A DNA stretch of 64,000 bases from Glutamicibacter sp. MNS18 (GCF_026107515.2 NZ_JAPCHW010000007.1:62001-126000), one strand, 5' to 3'. Positions 17,341 to 27,000 are shown, counted from the first letter of the stretch. Notes: generated from the letters alone by a model not told the origin. Numbers and translations are program-made.

Positions 17341-17380
17341 CCGGCCAACGTCGTGGACCCTGGTACGGGACGTTGGCCGG
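17341..17380 (+). terminator. Hairpin after the lipoprotein gene
   Basis: CCGGCCAACGTC (17341-17352) and GACGTTGGCCGG (17369-17380) form a perfect 12-bp stem. There is no strong T-run. It ends 20 bp before the next start, so it may also act in the leader of that gene. Confidence 0.6.
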
Positions 17381-17400
17381 TGGGTTATAGGGGGGAAGTC

Positions 17401-17850
17401 ATGAAAGTCCTATTCGTCACCTCACCGGGTGGCCACTTGGCACAGCTGCTGCCGCTGCGTACCTGGTGGGAACAACACCATCGCAGTTGGGTCACGTTCC
17501 AGCGCCCGGAAGTCGAAAACGCGCTCGCCGGGGAGGAAGTAACCTGGTGCTACTGGCCGACCACCCGCCATATCCCGAATGCCATCCGCAATTTCTTCCT
17601 GGCGATCAGGACCCTTCGCCGCGAGAAACCCGATGTCATCATGTCGGTGGGGGCCGGAGCCAGCGTCCCGTTCTTCCTGATCGCCTATGTCATGGGCATC
17701 AAGACCGTCTACCTGGAATGCTTTGACCGAATCACCATGCCTACACTCAGCGGCAGGATCTGCTATCCGATCACCGACCTGTTCTGTGTGCAGTGGGAGG
17801 AACAGAAGAAGTACTATCCGGAAGCCGTGAACATCGGGGCGGTGCTATGA
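17401..17850 (+). CDS. PssD/Alg14-like glycosyltransferase membrane subunit
   Basis: A 149-residue homologue of Alg14/PssD, the subunit that recruits the catalytic PssE/Alg13 partner to the membrane and binds the lipid-linked acceptor. The signature VLFVTSPGGHLAQLLPL opens the protein, PDVIMSVGAGASVPFFLIAYVMG forms the middle strand and helix, and FDRITMPTLSGRICYPITDLFCVQW closes it. ATG 17401 is preceded by AGGGGGGAAGTC, although the frame is open to 17353. It overlaps the next gene by ATGA. Together the pair would add the second or a later sugar to the undecaprenyl-linked acceptor. Confidence 0.9.
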   Translation: MKVLFVTSPGGHLAQLLPLRTWWEQHHRSWVTFQRPEVENALAGEEVTWCYWPTTRHIPNAIRNFFLAIRTLRREKPDVIMSVGAGASVPFFLIAYVMGIKTVYLECFDRITMPTLSGRICYPITDLFCVQWEEQKKYYPEAVNIGAVL

Positions 17851-18431
17851 GCGGCGATGAGGCGGGATACCAGTTGGTGGTCTCGGTAGGGACCGACCAC
17901 CACCTTTTCGACCGGCTGATCGACTGGATCGACGAGTGGGTGGACCAGCAGGACGTGGCACCGTCGGTCTTCGTCCAGCACGGAGCCAGCCGACCGCCAC
18001 GCAACGGGACGGGCCGCGAACGCCTTCCGCGGGCCGAGCTGCTGGGGATCTATGAACGGGCCGAGGTGGTGGTGGTCCAGGGCGGGCCGGGCTCCATCCT
18101 GGATGTGCGCGAAGTCGGCGTAGTGCCCATTGCAGTACCCCGGGTGCCTGAGCTTAAGGAAGTGGTCGACGGGCACCAGGTGGAATTCACCAAGGTCATG
18201 GCAAATCACGGCAACGCGATCTTCGTGGACCAGCGCTCCGAACTGCATCGCCAACTGGACCGGGCCTTCGCGGATCCACAGGCACTGCGTACCGAGCCGC
18301 GGATCGCTGACCCGGACACGGCAGGTGAGAAACTGGCCGGGGAAATCGAGCACACCCTAGCCACCTCGCAGCGCGGTCCGCGCCGTGTGCTGCGCAGGAT
18401 CGGACAAGTCATCGCTTCCCGCCGCGGCTAG
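17847..18431 (+). CDS. PssE/Alg13-like glycosyltransferase catalytic subunit
   Basis: A 194-residue GT28-type C-terminal domain that binds the nucleotide sugar; with PssD it makes one functional glycosyltransferase. Seen are LVVSVGTDHHLFDRLIDWID, VFVQHGAS, EVVVVQGGPGSILDVREVGVVPIAVPR and HQVEFTKVMANHGNAIFVD, which match the UDP-sugar-binding fold. Its ATG overlaps the pssD stop (ATGA), which fixes the start and indicates coupled, balanced expression. Its stop codon overlaps the stop of the convergent GT2 gene (CTAG at 18428-18431). Confidence 0.9.
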   Translation: MSGDEAGYQLVVSVGTDHHLFDRLIDWIDEWVDQQDVAPSVFVQHGASRPPRNGTGRERLPRAELLGIYERAEVVVVQGGPGSILDVREVGVVPIAVPRVPELKEVVDGHQVEFTKVMANHGNAIFVDQRSELHRQLDRAFADPQALRTEPRIADPDTAGEKLAGEIEHTLATSQRGPRRVLRRIGQVIASRRG

Positions 18432-19366
18432 ATTCCCCGGCCCTTCTCGTTGAGCCGGTCCACCACCCATTGCGGGTTCAGTACGCCAGCGGCCACCGCC
18501 AGTGCCAGGTAACCGCGCGGTTGGCGTGGATTCAGGCGGATCGACTGGGCCGCGACCTGTGCGCCCTCACGGCGCCTGTCCCGGAGCGAAGCCAGGGCAA
18601 AGGCCCGCTGACCGTGCAACCACGAGGCCGTCTGCCGCGATGCGGTCAATTCCGGGTGCTTGGTGATCAGGAAGCTGATTCCCGCTTCCATCGCCTCCCA
18701 CCTGCGGGAGAACTTCGAACCTCCCTTGTGCCACAATACATCCACGGCAGGTTCGGGAAGCACGCTGATCCGTCCGTGTGTCGCGGCGCGGATCAACAGG
18801 TCGTAGTCCTCTCCGTAGCCGTAGGGAATGCCCTCGTCTACCAGTCCCACCGTGCCGGTGAGGAAGGGGCGCCGGAACAGGTAGCTGGAGGGATGGGCTC
18901 CGGTGAGCCTGTCGCGGGTCACCGATGCGGTGTCCACCGTGTCCACTTTCGGGATACGCACCATGCTTTTCCCGCCGTAGCTGATTTCGATTCCGCTGAC
19001 ACAGCCTTGGGCGTTCTCGGAGCGCATGAGCTCCACCTGGCGGGTGAGCTTCGACGGTTTCCAGGCATCATCATCGTCGCAAAAAGCCACCAATTCGCCC
19101 GAGGACGCCAGGATCCCGGAATTTCGTGCCCCGGCCAATCCCGGGGAGCGGGTATTGCTGATGACCCGGACCTCACGGTTTCGGGAGGACCTGGCCAGCT
19201 CGGGATGCTCCGGGTGGTTGTCATAGACGATGGTGATTTCCAGACGACCGGGATAGTCCTGGTTCCAGGCAGCGTCAATGGCCTGTTGCAACAGCTGCAT
19301 CCGGTCCTGGGTGGCAATCACCAGGCTCACTGGTGGATAGGCACTCGGTTCATGGTTCTCAGGCAT
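18428..19366 (-). CDS. GT2-family glycosyltransferase
   Basis: A 312-residue inverting GT-A glycosyltransferase: VSLVIATQDRMQLLQQAIDAAWNQ at the N-terminus, SPGLAGARNSGILAS, and the metal-binding run ELVAFCDDDDAW near residue 100. VDEGIPYGYGEDYDLLIRAA carries the likely catalytic ED. It would add a sugar to the EPS repeat on the cytoplasmic side. It is the last gene of the minus-strand operon. Start ATG 19366 follows TTTGGGGGT and lies 8 bases inside the end of the upstream wzz-like gene. The frame is open to 19720 only by chance, antisense-like reading of that gene. Confidence 0.9.
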   Translation of the reverse strand: MPENHEPSAYPPVSLVIATQDRMQLLQQAIDAAWNQDYPGRLEITIVYDNHPEHPELARSSRNREVRVISNTRSPGLAGARNSGILASSGELVAFCDDDDAWKPSKLTRQVELMRSENAQGCVSGIEISYGGKSMVRIPKVDTVDTASVTRDRLTGAHPSSYLFRRPFLTGTVGLVDEGIPYGYGEDYDLLIRAATHGRISVLPEPAVDVLWHKGGSKFSRRWEAMEAGISFLITKHPELTASRQTASWLHGQRAFALASLRDRRREGAQVAAQSIRLNPRQPRGYLALAVAAGVLNPQWVVDRLNEKGRGI

Positions 19367-20219
19367 TGATACCCCCAAATAGTTGTGACAGTGGCGCTTT
19401 CCGGCCGCCCAATCGCTGGATCGTGATCTGTGAACGGCTGTTGGGTGCCACGATGAAGGACAGCACGATGGCCAAGGCCAACGAGGAGGCGAAGTACACT
19501 GTGGCCGGCGGCCGCGAGGCCACCGTTGGCATGACCGCCTCACGGGAGATGAACCCCGGTTCGGGCGGAATCGTGTCAATGGCCGCCACGGCGAATTCCA
19601 TGTCGGTGATCTGGTCCGACAACTGGCGTCGTAACTCCCGGGAATCAGCTTCGGAGAACTGCTGGTTCTGCAGCTCGGCAATCTGGTTGCGCAGTGCGTG
19701 GGTGTGCGATTCGAGTTCACCGCGCCGTACCTCGGCCAGGTTCTCCAACCGGACCCGGCGTTCGGTCAGGAAATTCTGCGCCAACAGGTTAACCGCGTCA
19801 TAGGCCAGCCGTGCATCCTCGTTGGCCACGTACAGCTTGAGCAGCCGGGAGTTGATCAGGGGCGAGATCGTCAGCTCGTCGAGTAATCCCGTGGACCGGC
19901 CCGGGTAGTCCAGGGCGCGGGCGGTTTGTCCGAGCACCGCGTCCGAGTAGAGGATCTGCACGGCCGAGTCGATGGAGATGTCCCTTTCCGAGATGCTCTG
20001 GGACGGGGAAGTGATGGCCACCACCACGACATCAACACGTGCCGAGTACTTGGCCGGGGACAGCAGGTAGAAGACACCGCCCAGGCTGAACACAACCAGG
20101 AAGCACAACAGCGTGCGGGCCGGATGGTGCAGGGGTCTGGCCAGAACGGAGGCGATGGTGTCACTGTCGGCGACCTGACCCGCGTGCTTGCGCCGGCGAC
20201 CGGCGACCTTGGCGATCAT
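19359..20219 (-). CDS. Wzz-like polysaccharide co-polymerase without kinase domain
   Basis: A 286-residue chain-length protein. One membrane helix lies near residues 32-52 (TLLCFLVVFSLGGVFYLLSP), followed by PAKYSARVDVVVVAITSP, an extracytoplasmic helical region (LRNQIAELQNQQFSEADSREL), and a second helix near 245-265 (VYFASSLALAIVLSFIVAP). No nucleotide-binding domain follows. It is the second Wzz-type protein of the locus, and it sits in the same operon as the polymerase. The start ATG 20219 overlaps the preceding sulfotransferase stop (ATGA); the open frame to 20363 is disfavoured. Confidence 0.83.
   Translation of the reverse strand: MIAKVAGRRRKHAGQVADSDTIASVLARPLHHPARTLLCFLVVFSLGGVFYLLSPAKYSARVDVVVVAITSPSQSISERDISIDSAVQILYSDAVLGQTARALDYPGRSTGLLDELTISPLINSRLLKLYVANEDARLAYDAVNLLAQNFLTERRVRLENLAEVRRGELESHTHALRNQIAELQNQQFSEADSRELRRQLSDQITDMEFAVAAIDTIPPEPGFISREAVMPTVASRPPATVYFASSLALAIVLSFIVAPNSRSQITIQRLGGRKAPLSQLFGGINA
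19371..19379 (-). promoter_or_regulatory. TTTGGGGGT ribosome-binding element
   Basis: TTTGGGGGT lies 4 bases before the GT2 ATG at 19366 and selects that start. Confidence 0.6.
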
Positions 20220-21085
20220 TGCAACCAGCTCGGGGTGTATCCCAGGTACTTGACCAACGCCTCGTTCTCGGTCTCGAAGGTCTTCCCCAGTGCCTTTCGC
20301 AACCCCTCGGGCATCCGGGCACCGGGCCGGGCATTGGAGTGGATGATCTCGTTGGGTTGCCACGGCTCCAGGCCGATCCGCTCCAGTAGCGTATCCCAGC
20401 CCTGGAGCCCTGGGCGGAAGAACGCGTCGGCGTCCAGGATGGTGAGCTTGCCCGGTGCCAGGGCCCGCTCGGCCCGCTGCAGCTGGTGGGTATAGCGTCC
20501 CCGGGCCACATACCCGAAGTGCTGGTGGGCGAAGGACTGGTAGCCGGGATCGGCGATGATCCGTGCTTCCTCGCCCGCCAGACGTTCCTCTTCCCGGTCC
20601 AGGGCCTCCTCGAAGGGCAGCGTTTCGAATCCGCGCCCCTTTTCCTGTTTGTAGGCGGAGAAGGCCCGCTGGACCGGGTCACGCAGCAACACGATGACCT
20701 GCGCCTCGGGCGCCACCGTCGCGATGCGTTCCATGGCCAGCGGGTGGAACAGGTAATACGGGCTGGCTTCGCCGCTGATACGTTGGTGACCCAGGGGGCG
20801 GCGTAACGGGAAATGGCCGGCATAAAACCGGGGGCCACGGGCGAAACGATCGGCGGTGTCGAAGAAGTGGATGCCCTTGTTCAGGATCGGCGGGCGCACC
20901 TGGGGGTGCCGGGCCAGCATCCGGAAGAGGCTGGTGGTGGCGCAACGCTGGGCGCCGGCGATGATGAATCCAGGCTGCATCCTAAGCCCGGCGGTGGCCT
21001 GGCCAAAGCCAACGAGCGTGGTCCGAGCCAGTTGGCGGGCCGAGTGCTGGATGGTGTCTTCCACCACGAATTCCTGCTTGGACAT
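20216..21085 (-). CDS. PAPS-dependent sulfotransferase (carbohydrate type)
   Basis: A 289-residue sulfotransferase of the heparan-sulfate/NodH-like type. The PAPS 5'-phosphosulfate loop is FIIAGAQRCATTSLFRML (about residues 40-57) and the 3'-phosphate motif is VIVLLRDPVQRAFSAYKQE (about 128-146). KGIHFFD and SGEASPYYLFHP are also typical of glycan sulfotransferases. Its place inside a polymerase-wzz-glycosyltransferase operon strongly suggests it sulfates the EPS repeat or polymer. It starts 3 bp after the preceding gene and overlaps the next by ATGA. PAPS would come from the module at 29.4-35.5 kb. Confidence 0.9.
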   Translation of the reverse strand: MSKQEFVVEDTIQHSARQLARTTLVGFGQATAGLRMQPGFIIAGAQRCATTSLFRMLARHPQVRPPILNKGIHFFDTADRFARGPRFYAGHFPLRRPLGHQRISGEASPYYLFHPLAMERIATVAPEAQVIVLLRDPVQRAFSAYKQEKGRGFETLPFEEALDREEERLAGEEARIIADPGYQSFAHQHFGYVARGRYTHQLQRAERALAPGKLTILDADAFFRPGLQGWDTLLERIGLEPWQPNEIIHSNARPGARMPEGLRKALGKTFETENEALVKYLGYTPSWLQ

Positions 21086-21088
21086 GTC

Positions 21089-22312
21089 CTACCCCTTGTA
21101 TGTATTGCGTAGCAGTTCGTGCATGACCTCAAGGTGCCAGCGCCCCAACTCGAAGGTGGCGGTGACCCGCTGCCGGTGCCCGTCCTCGATGAACCGTGCG
21201 GCGATCGTGGCCAGATACAGCAGCGGCACCAGCGATCCTCCGGGACCGGACAGGGCATCCCCGCCATGTTGCTGGTGCAGGTTGTTGACGGTGCGCCTCA
21301 CCTCGGTGCCTGCCAGGGCCCGCAACGCCACCGGCATATTGCCGGTTTGGCGCAGGTGGTCGTGAGCGGAGAAATGGTAGAGGTCCAGCCCCAAAGGCAG
21401 GTGCCGGGCATACCGTTCCCAGTCCCAGACCATCGGGGCGCTGGTGGTGCGTGCCATATTCCAGGCCCCGAAATCCCCATGCCAGGCGCCGAAGGCCAGG
21501 ATCCTGTCCGGTTCGTGGCGTGCGAGCCGGGACACCATGGCGACCAGCCGCTGCGCTTCGGGAACCGTGGCCAGCTGGTCCAGCTGTTGCACGATGGCGT
21601 TGTACCAGTGCGAATCACTGAGCGTGCATGTGGTGACCGGGGCACTGGAAATGATCGCCCGGGCCGCGTCCACAGGGAGCTCCAGCGGCTTCTGGATGGC
21701 GTTGGGGCGCAGTGCGCTCATCACCAGCACCGGCCTGTCGGCCCAGCTGCCAAAGGAAATGATCTGTGGCACCTGGATGCCCTGGCCTCGGACCGAGTTC
21801 ATGGCGCTCAACGCCAGGTGTTCGTTGGAGACCAGATCCGCAGCCAGGCTGGACAGCCCGATCTTGGCAAAACCCAGTTCCCGGCCGTCCAGATCGAAGA
21901 TTCCCAGCACGGGTTTGCGGTTGGCGCGTGCCGAACCGGTCATCAACCCGAAACACACCGGCTGCGAAAAGACCTGGTGGAGATGTTCGGCGATGGAACC
22001 TGAGAACTGCCCGGTGGTGATCCCGGCGGTCATCAGCCGGTCGGCCACCGGAGTGCGCAGCACGGCGGCCAAGGCATACCGGCGGGCCTTGTGGAGCAAC
22101 CCGTCACTGGCACACGGCCGGATAGCGCTGGACATGGCGGCCCGCGGAACCGTGGCCGGTACGGCCAGCCGCGGGTTCCTGGCCGAAGGCACCAGCCTCC
22201 AACCCTGGGTACCCGGCCGGAGCCCGGGATCCAGCCCGACCCCGCCTTCGGGGAAGAGCTCGGTAAGCGTATCGAGCAGGGAATCCAGGCGTTCGGTCGT
22301 GGAATTGGTCAT
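21089..22312 (-). CDS. APH-fold phosphotransferase-like protein
   Basis: A 407-residue protein with an aminoglycoside-phosphotransferase/choline-kinase-like C-terminal part. The Brenner-type motif WHGDFGAWNMA and the metal-binding MVWDWERY lie about 13 residues apart, as in the APH fold. An N-terminal lobe strand (PVLGIFDLDGRELGFAKIG) has the kinase lysine, and PVLVMSAL fits the hinge. The substrate is unknown. In a cell-surface polysaccharide operon it could phosphorylate a sugar or alditol rather than an antibiotic. ATG 22312 overlaps the polymerase stop (ATGA), so the longer frame to 22366 is disfavoured. Confidence 0.72.
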   Translation of the reverse strand: MTNSTTERLDSLLDTLTELFPEGGVGLDPGLRPGTQGWRLVPSARNPRLAVPATVPRAAMSSAIRPCASDGLLHKARRYALAAVLRTPVADRLMTAGITTGQFSGSIAEHLHQVFSQPVCFGLMTGSARANRKPVLGIFDLDGRELGFAKIGLSSLAADLVSNEHLALSAMNSVRGQGIQVPQIISFGSWADRPVLVMSALRPNAIQKPLELPVDAARAIISSAPVTTCTLSDSHWYNAIVQQLDQLATVPEAQRLVAMVSRLARHEPDRILAFGAWHGDFGAWNMARTTSAPMVWDWERYARHLPLGLDLYHFSAHDHLRQTGNMPVALRALAGTEVRRTVNNLHQQHGGDALSGPGGSLVPLLYLATIAARFIEDGHRQRVTATFELGRWHLEVMHELLRNTYKG

Positions 22313-23712
22313 CGGTGCCTCAGATCGGTTGTTTCGAGGTGCCCTGCCCGTGCCTGCCGGAACCACCGCCAGGACAGCCCGGTGCCCATCATCAGGATGA
22401 ACAGGGACGTGGTGATGGTGTCATAGGTGGGCAGCACACACAGGAAGTAGATCGCCGGATACAGCATGGACCAGTGCTGCGGGTCCTTGACCGTCAACAC
22501 CGGGAAGTAGTGCTTGATGAAGAAGGCGAAGAACAAGGCGGTGCCCAGGAACCCGGTGCAAAAGATCAGGAACCACAAGGAGCCCTGGGTACCCAACTGC
22601 GGCGGGGAACACTGGTGGCAATCGGCCGTGGCCCCGGCGGCGATGGAGAAGAAATTGCCCTGGCGGTCCCGGGTGGAACCGAATCCGATCACCGGGGAAT
22701 GGGCCAACGTGGTCTCCACCGTGTACCGGGCGAGATTGCTCCGGCCGGTATTGCTGTGCGGGTTTTCGATCCGCGACTGGATGATATCCCACAGCGGGGT
22801 GCTGATCAGCAGGATGGTCGCGGTGACAAACGAGATGCAGACCGCCGCCAGGGCAATGAACCGGCCCCGCAGAGTCATGCGTACCAGCAGGACGACTCCC
22901 ATCGCGGCCAGACCCAGCCACATGGCCCGGTTCAGTGACAACACTGCCGGCGGGATCGCCACGAGTAGTCCGAGCCAGAGCAGGATCCTGACCCAGCGCC
23001 GCGGAAAGTAGCGGATGGACAACAGGTAGAAGGGCAGCAGCAGTCCGTAGTTGGCGCCCCAGGAGTTGGCGTACTCGAACGGCGCCTTCGGCCGTGGGCT
23101 GCTGTACCCGAGGATGTCCTGCACCTGGGCCAAACCGGGATGGATCTGGGAATTGACGAAGGTATTGGAGGTGATCGCATGCGGCAGGGCCGCCTCAAGA
23201 AGCGACGGGAAATCCAGCGAGCTGAAGAAGATGCCGGCGTATCCGCCCAGTACCGTGACACCGAAGAGCATCGCCAGCAGCACGATGACGGTTCGATCGG
23301 GCAGGGCCCGCTGCGAGGCGTTGCCGATAAACAGCAGAACAACGGTGCTGGAAAGAAGCCACAGCAACCGGAAAGCCCAACTCAGGATCCGGGAGACACC
23401 GCTTTCGGGGAGGAGTCCGGGGACCGGAATCCACAGGACGAACACCCCGAGCAGGACAACGACCAGGAATAGCGCCCAGATCCAGAATCCGGGCGGAACG
23501 GCGATCTGCGGTTGCTTGAGCAACTGGTAGGCCAGCAGGGCACCGACCACAAGGAAACCCAGGCTCCCCAAACCCATGATCCACCACAGTGGAAACGCCC
23601 CCAGGAAAATGACCAATGGCCACGCTGGATTGCGGTCGGACCAGCCGTCCGACCGCGGTCGCCACGACATTCGCGCAGCGTCATCTGTCCCCCCAAATAC
23701 AGGTGGCTTCAT
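22309..23712 (-). CDS. O-antigen ligase/Wzy-like EPS polymerase
   Basis: A 467-residue polytopic membrane protein with about 11-12 helices. A large extracytoplasmic loop (about 300-350: NPHSNTGRSNLARYTVETTL, VIGFGSTRDRQG) has the RSNL and GFG patterns seen in Wzy/WaaL-family enzymes. These polymerise undecaprenyl-linked repeats or ligate chains outside the membrane. It heads the five-gene minus-strand operon. The ATG at 23712 is preceded by GGGGA at a 9-base distance. An alternative ATG at 23670 follows TTTGGGGGGA but with an 18-base gap, which seems too long. Confidence 0.82.
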   Translation of the reverse strand: MKPPVFGGTDDAARMSWRPRSDGWSDRNPAWPLVIFLGAFPLWWIMGLGSLGFLVVGALLAYQLLKQPQIAVPPGFWIWALFLVVVLLGVFVLWIPVPGLLPESGVSRILSWAFRLLWLLSSTVVLLFIGNASQRALPDRTVIVLLAMLFGVTVLGGYAGIFFSSLDFPSLLEAALPHAITSNTFVNSQIHPGLAQVQDILGYSSPRPKAPFEYANSWGANYGLLLPFYLLSIRYFPRRWVRILLWLGLLVAIPPAVLSLNRAMWLGLAAMGVVLLVRMTLRGRFIALAAVCISFVTATILLISTPLWDIIQSRIENPHSNTGRSNLARYTVETTLAHSPVIGFGSTRDRQGNFFSIAAGATADCHQCSPPQLGTQGSLWFLIFCTGFLGTALFFAFFIKHYFPVLTVKDPQHWSMLYPAIYFLCVLPTYDTITTSLFILMMGTGLSWRWFRQARAGHLETTDLRHR

Positions 23713-24045
23713 CGGTTTACATCCCCAGTTAGAAACCGAACCCGGCCCCTACCAAGTGGAACCGAGTTTGAAACTGTCGCCAGCGTATCGAGAAGGTGAA
23801 CATCTTGGAAGGGGTCGGGGGAGCGATAAGGGAAGCTCCGCTGCGAAACACGTAGTACCGGAAGAATCGAGTACGAGTTGGAGTGGCAAAACAAGTACTT
23901 TCGGGAATAAACGAGTACTAGCCCGATGTGACCACTATTACCCGCCACGTGCTGCGATGAGCATAATTGGGGCAACTGCCTGACCTTGGCAGTTTTATGT
24001 CACTCGGCATGGGCCAACATCTTGGGGTTGGTTTGGGGGAATATC
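23713..24045. promoter_or_regulatory. Divergent promoter region of the polymerase operon and the surface-protein gene
   Basis: This 333-bp gene-free region has divergent genes on both sides. It contains four AGTAC pentamers within 65 bp (23854, 23870, 23894, 23914), three of them as CGAGTAC or CAAGTAC, and is less GC-rich than its neighbours. CCTTGGCAG with TTTTATG (about 23983) and TTTGGGGGA (24032) lie toward the plus-strand gene. It is the likely control point for both transcription units. Confidence 0.5.
24032..24040 (+). promoter_or_regulatory. TTTGGGGGA ribosome-binding element
   Basis: TTTGGGGGA lies 5 bases before ATG 24046 and selects the start that gives a proper signal peptide. 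Confidence 0.65.
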
Positions 24046-27000
24046 ATGAGGTTCAGGAGATTTCTTGCGGCCCTCGCGGGCTTCGCAATGGTCTTGGGGT
24101 TAACGGGCATCAACGCCCAAGCCGCATTCGCGGCGGAACAACACTACGACACGGTGGTCTCGACGACACCACGGAACAACACACCGCACGTTCTTGATGG
24201 AATCGTCTTTGCCATCGCGGAAGTCGGTGACACGATCGTCCTGGGTGGTTCATTCACCCAGGTCCAGGCGGCCAGCGGAGGACCGGTTCTGACCAGGAAC
24301 CGGTTGGTTGCCTTTAACAAGAACACCGGTGCCATCAGCACCAGCTTCGCACCGAACCTGAACAGTACCGTCCGCGCGGTGGTTCCCGCGGCAAACGGTA
24401 CCTCGGTTTATATCGGCGGACAGTACGGCACCCTGAACGGCCAATCCGCGCCGAAGGTGATGCAACTGAACCTCTCCAATGGGCAAAGGGTCAGCCAGTT
24501 CAATCCGGGATTTGTCAACGCGGTAGTCCACGATATCAATTTGGTGGGCAACCGGTTGTTCTTCGGCGGGGAGTTCAGCACCGTCGGCGGTCAGCAGCGG
24601 CTGGGGCTGGCCGAGGTCAACGCGACCACCGGCGCCCTGTCCGCCAACACCACGGTGGCCTTCGAGGGAACCCACCGTGGTGGCAATACCTTCGTGCACA
24701 AGTTCGATGTGGACGCAGCAGGCGAGAAACTGGTCGCCACCGGCAACTTCCGCACCATCGACGGGCAGGACCGTGTCCAGGTCGGCATGCTGGATATCTC
24801 CGGTGGCCAAACCACGGTGGCCGACTGGCAAACCAACCGGTGGACGCCGAACTGCTACCCGTCCTTCGCCTACTACCTGAACGACCTGGATTTCGCCCCC
24901 GACGGCAGCTACTTCGTGCTCTCATCCATGGGCGGCTACGGCAGCGGCCCGCCCACCTTGTGTGACACCATCTCGCGGTGGCAATCCGATCACAGCGGTA
25001 GCGGCGTCAACCCGGTGTGGGTCGACTACACCGGCGGCGATAGCGTGTACGCGGTGGAAGCCACGGGTGACACCGTGTACTTCGGCGGCCACATGCGCTG
25101 GGTCAACAACCCGTTCCGTGCCGACGCCGCAGGACAGGGTGCGGTGGAACGTGAGGGAATTGGCGCGTTGAGCGCCACCAACGGGATGCCGATCGCCTGG
25201 AACCCGGGACGCGACCGCGGACGCGGTGTGTTCGACCTGCTGGCCACCAGTGACGGCTTGTGGGTCGGTTCGGATACCGACCGCATTGCCCGGTACATCT
25301 ACAAGGGCCGCATCGCACTGTTCCCGCTGGCCGGCGGCAGTGAGATCCCGCACTCCGAGCCACCGGGGCTTCCGGTGGACGTACTCCAGGCCGGTGGCGA
25401 CACCGCACTGGATGAGCGCTACCTCTACCGCATCAACACCGGCGGGGACACCATCGGTGCGCAGGACGGCGGGATCGACTGGATGGGCGATATCAACCCT
25501 CCGGGCAGTACCTACCGCAGCACCGGAAACAATGCCGCCGGGTACGATCTGGTGCCGAACGTGCATAGTTCGGTACCCGAGTCCACACCGCGCGCGATCT
25601 ATTCCTCCGAGCGCTGGGATCCTGCCGGCGGACCGCAGATGGCGTACAACTTCCCGGTCCAGTCCGGAAAGAACGTGGAAGTACGCGTGTACCTGGCCGA
25701 CCGGTGTGACTGCACCGTGGCTCCGGGCTCACGCGTCTACCACCTGGATATCGAGGGTGAGCGGGCCTTTAGCAATATCGACCTGAACGCGAACCCGGGA
25801 CATAATATCGGTACCGTGTACACCAAGCAGGTGGTCAGTGACGGCAACATCTCGCTGTCCTTCGACCACGTGGTGGAAAACCCTGCGGTGAACGGCATTG
25901 AGATCGTGGATCTGGACGCCGAGGCCCCGGATCCGGGGGAGGCGAACCAGGCCCAGGAGATCTACTTCAACGGCACGGTGGCCGGCTCCAAGGGGGTGAC
26001 CGATCTGGCCGGAACCGTGGCCTGGGACGATGTCAAGGGCGGATTCGTGGCCAATGGCAAGATGTACCTGGCCATGAGCAACGGCACCTTCGTCTCGCGT
26101 CCGTTCAACGGCTCGACCATCGGTGCGCCGACCGAGCTGAACCTGTACGGGTTGAGCAATTTCGCCACCGAGATTGGGAACATGACCGGGCTGTTCTTCA
26201 AGCACGACCGGATCTACTTCACCCTCAACGGGCAGAACCAGTTGTTCATGCGGTACCTGGACCTGGATAGCAGTATTGTCGGGGCCGAACGGTTCACCGT
26301 GGCCACCATGGGCTCGGGAATCAGCTGGAACAACGTCAGGGGCATGTTCCTGGCGGAGGACACGCTCTACCTGGCCAACGCCGCCGGTGAGTTGTTGGCC
26401 GCCGACTGGACCCAGACGGTGACCGACGGTACCGCCAGCGGTCCGACCCAGGTGGTCAGTTCGCCGGCCGAGCACGGGGTGAACTGGTCCGCGAACGCGC
26501 TGATCTCGATGGACAGCGACGGTGCTCCGCCGCTGCCGAACCAGCCGCCGACCGCGGATATCGATGCCCAGTGCACGGATCTGGACTGCGTCTTCGATGC
26601 CGCCGGATCCACCGACGACAACGAGATCGTGTCCTACGACTGGGACTTCGGGGACGGGAACACCGCCACCGGGGTCGAGGTGGAGCACAGCTACGCGGCA
26701 ACCGGTCAGTACCAGGTGACCCTGACGGTCACCGACGACGACGGGGCAAGCGCCAGTACCAGCACCACGGTGAACGTGACCGCACCGCCGAACCAGGCGC
26801 CAACGGCCGTGATCACCTCCAGCTGTGACCAGCTCGAGTGCACCTTCTCCGGCGCTGATTCGGGTGACCCGGATGGGGAGATCGTCTCCTGGACGTGGAC
26901 CACCAGCGATGGCGGTAGCGGTGACGGCGTGGACTTCTCCCACGAGTTCGCCACCGAGGGAACCTATACGGTGTTGCTGACTGTCACCGACGACGAGGGG

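Noticed and set aside
19367-19720. N-terminal extension of the GT2 gene
   Set aside because: It overlaps the Wzz-like gene in another frame and lacks GT2 sequence; TTTGGGGGT places the start at 19366.
21089-22312. Aminoglycoside resistance gene
   Set aside because: The motifs show only the APH fold; the operon is for polysaccharide assembly and no resistance context is present.
25729-26943. Minus-strand open frame (404 codons) inside the giant surface protein gene
   Set aside because: It is a shadow of the biased codons of the PKD and malectin region, with no domain and no start signal.
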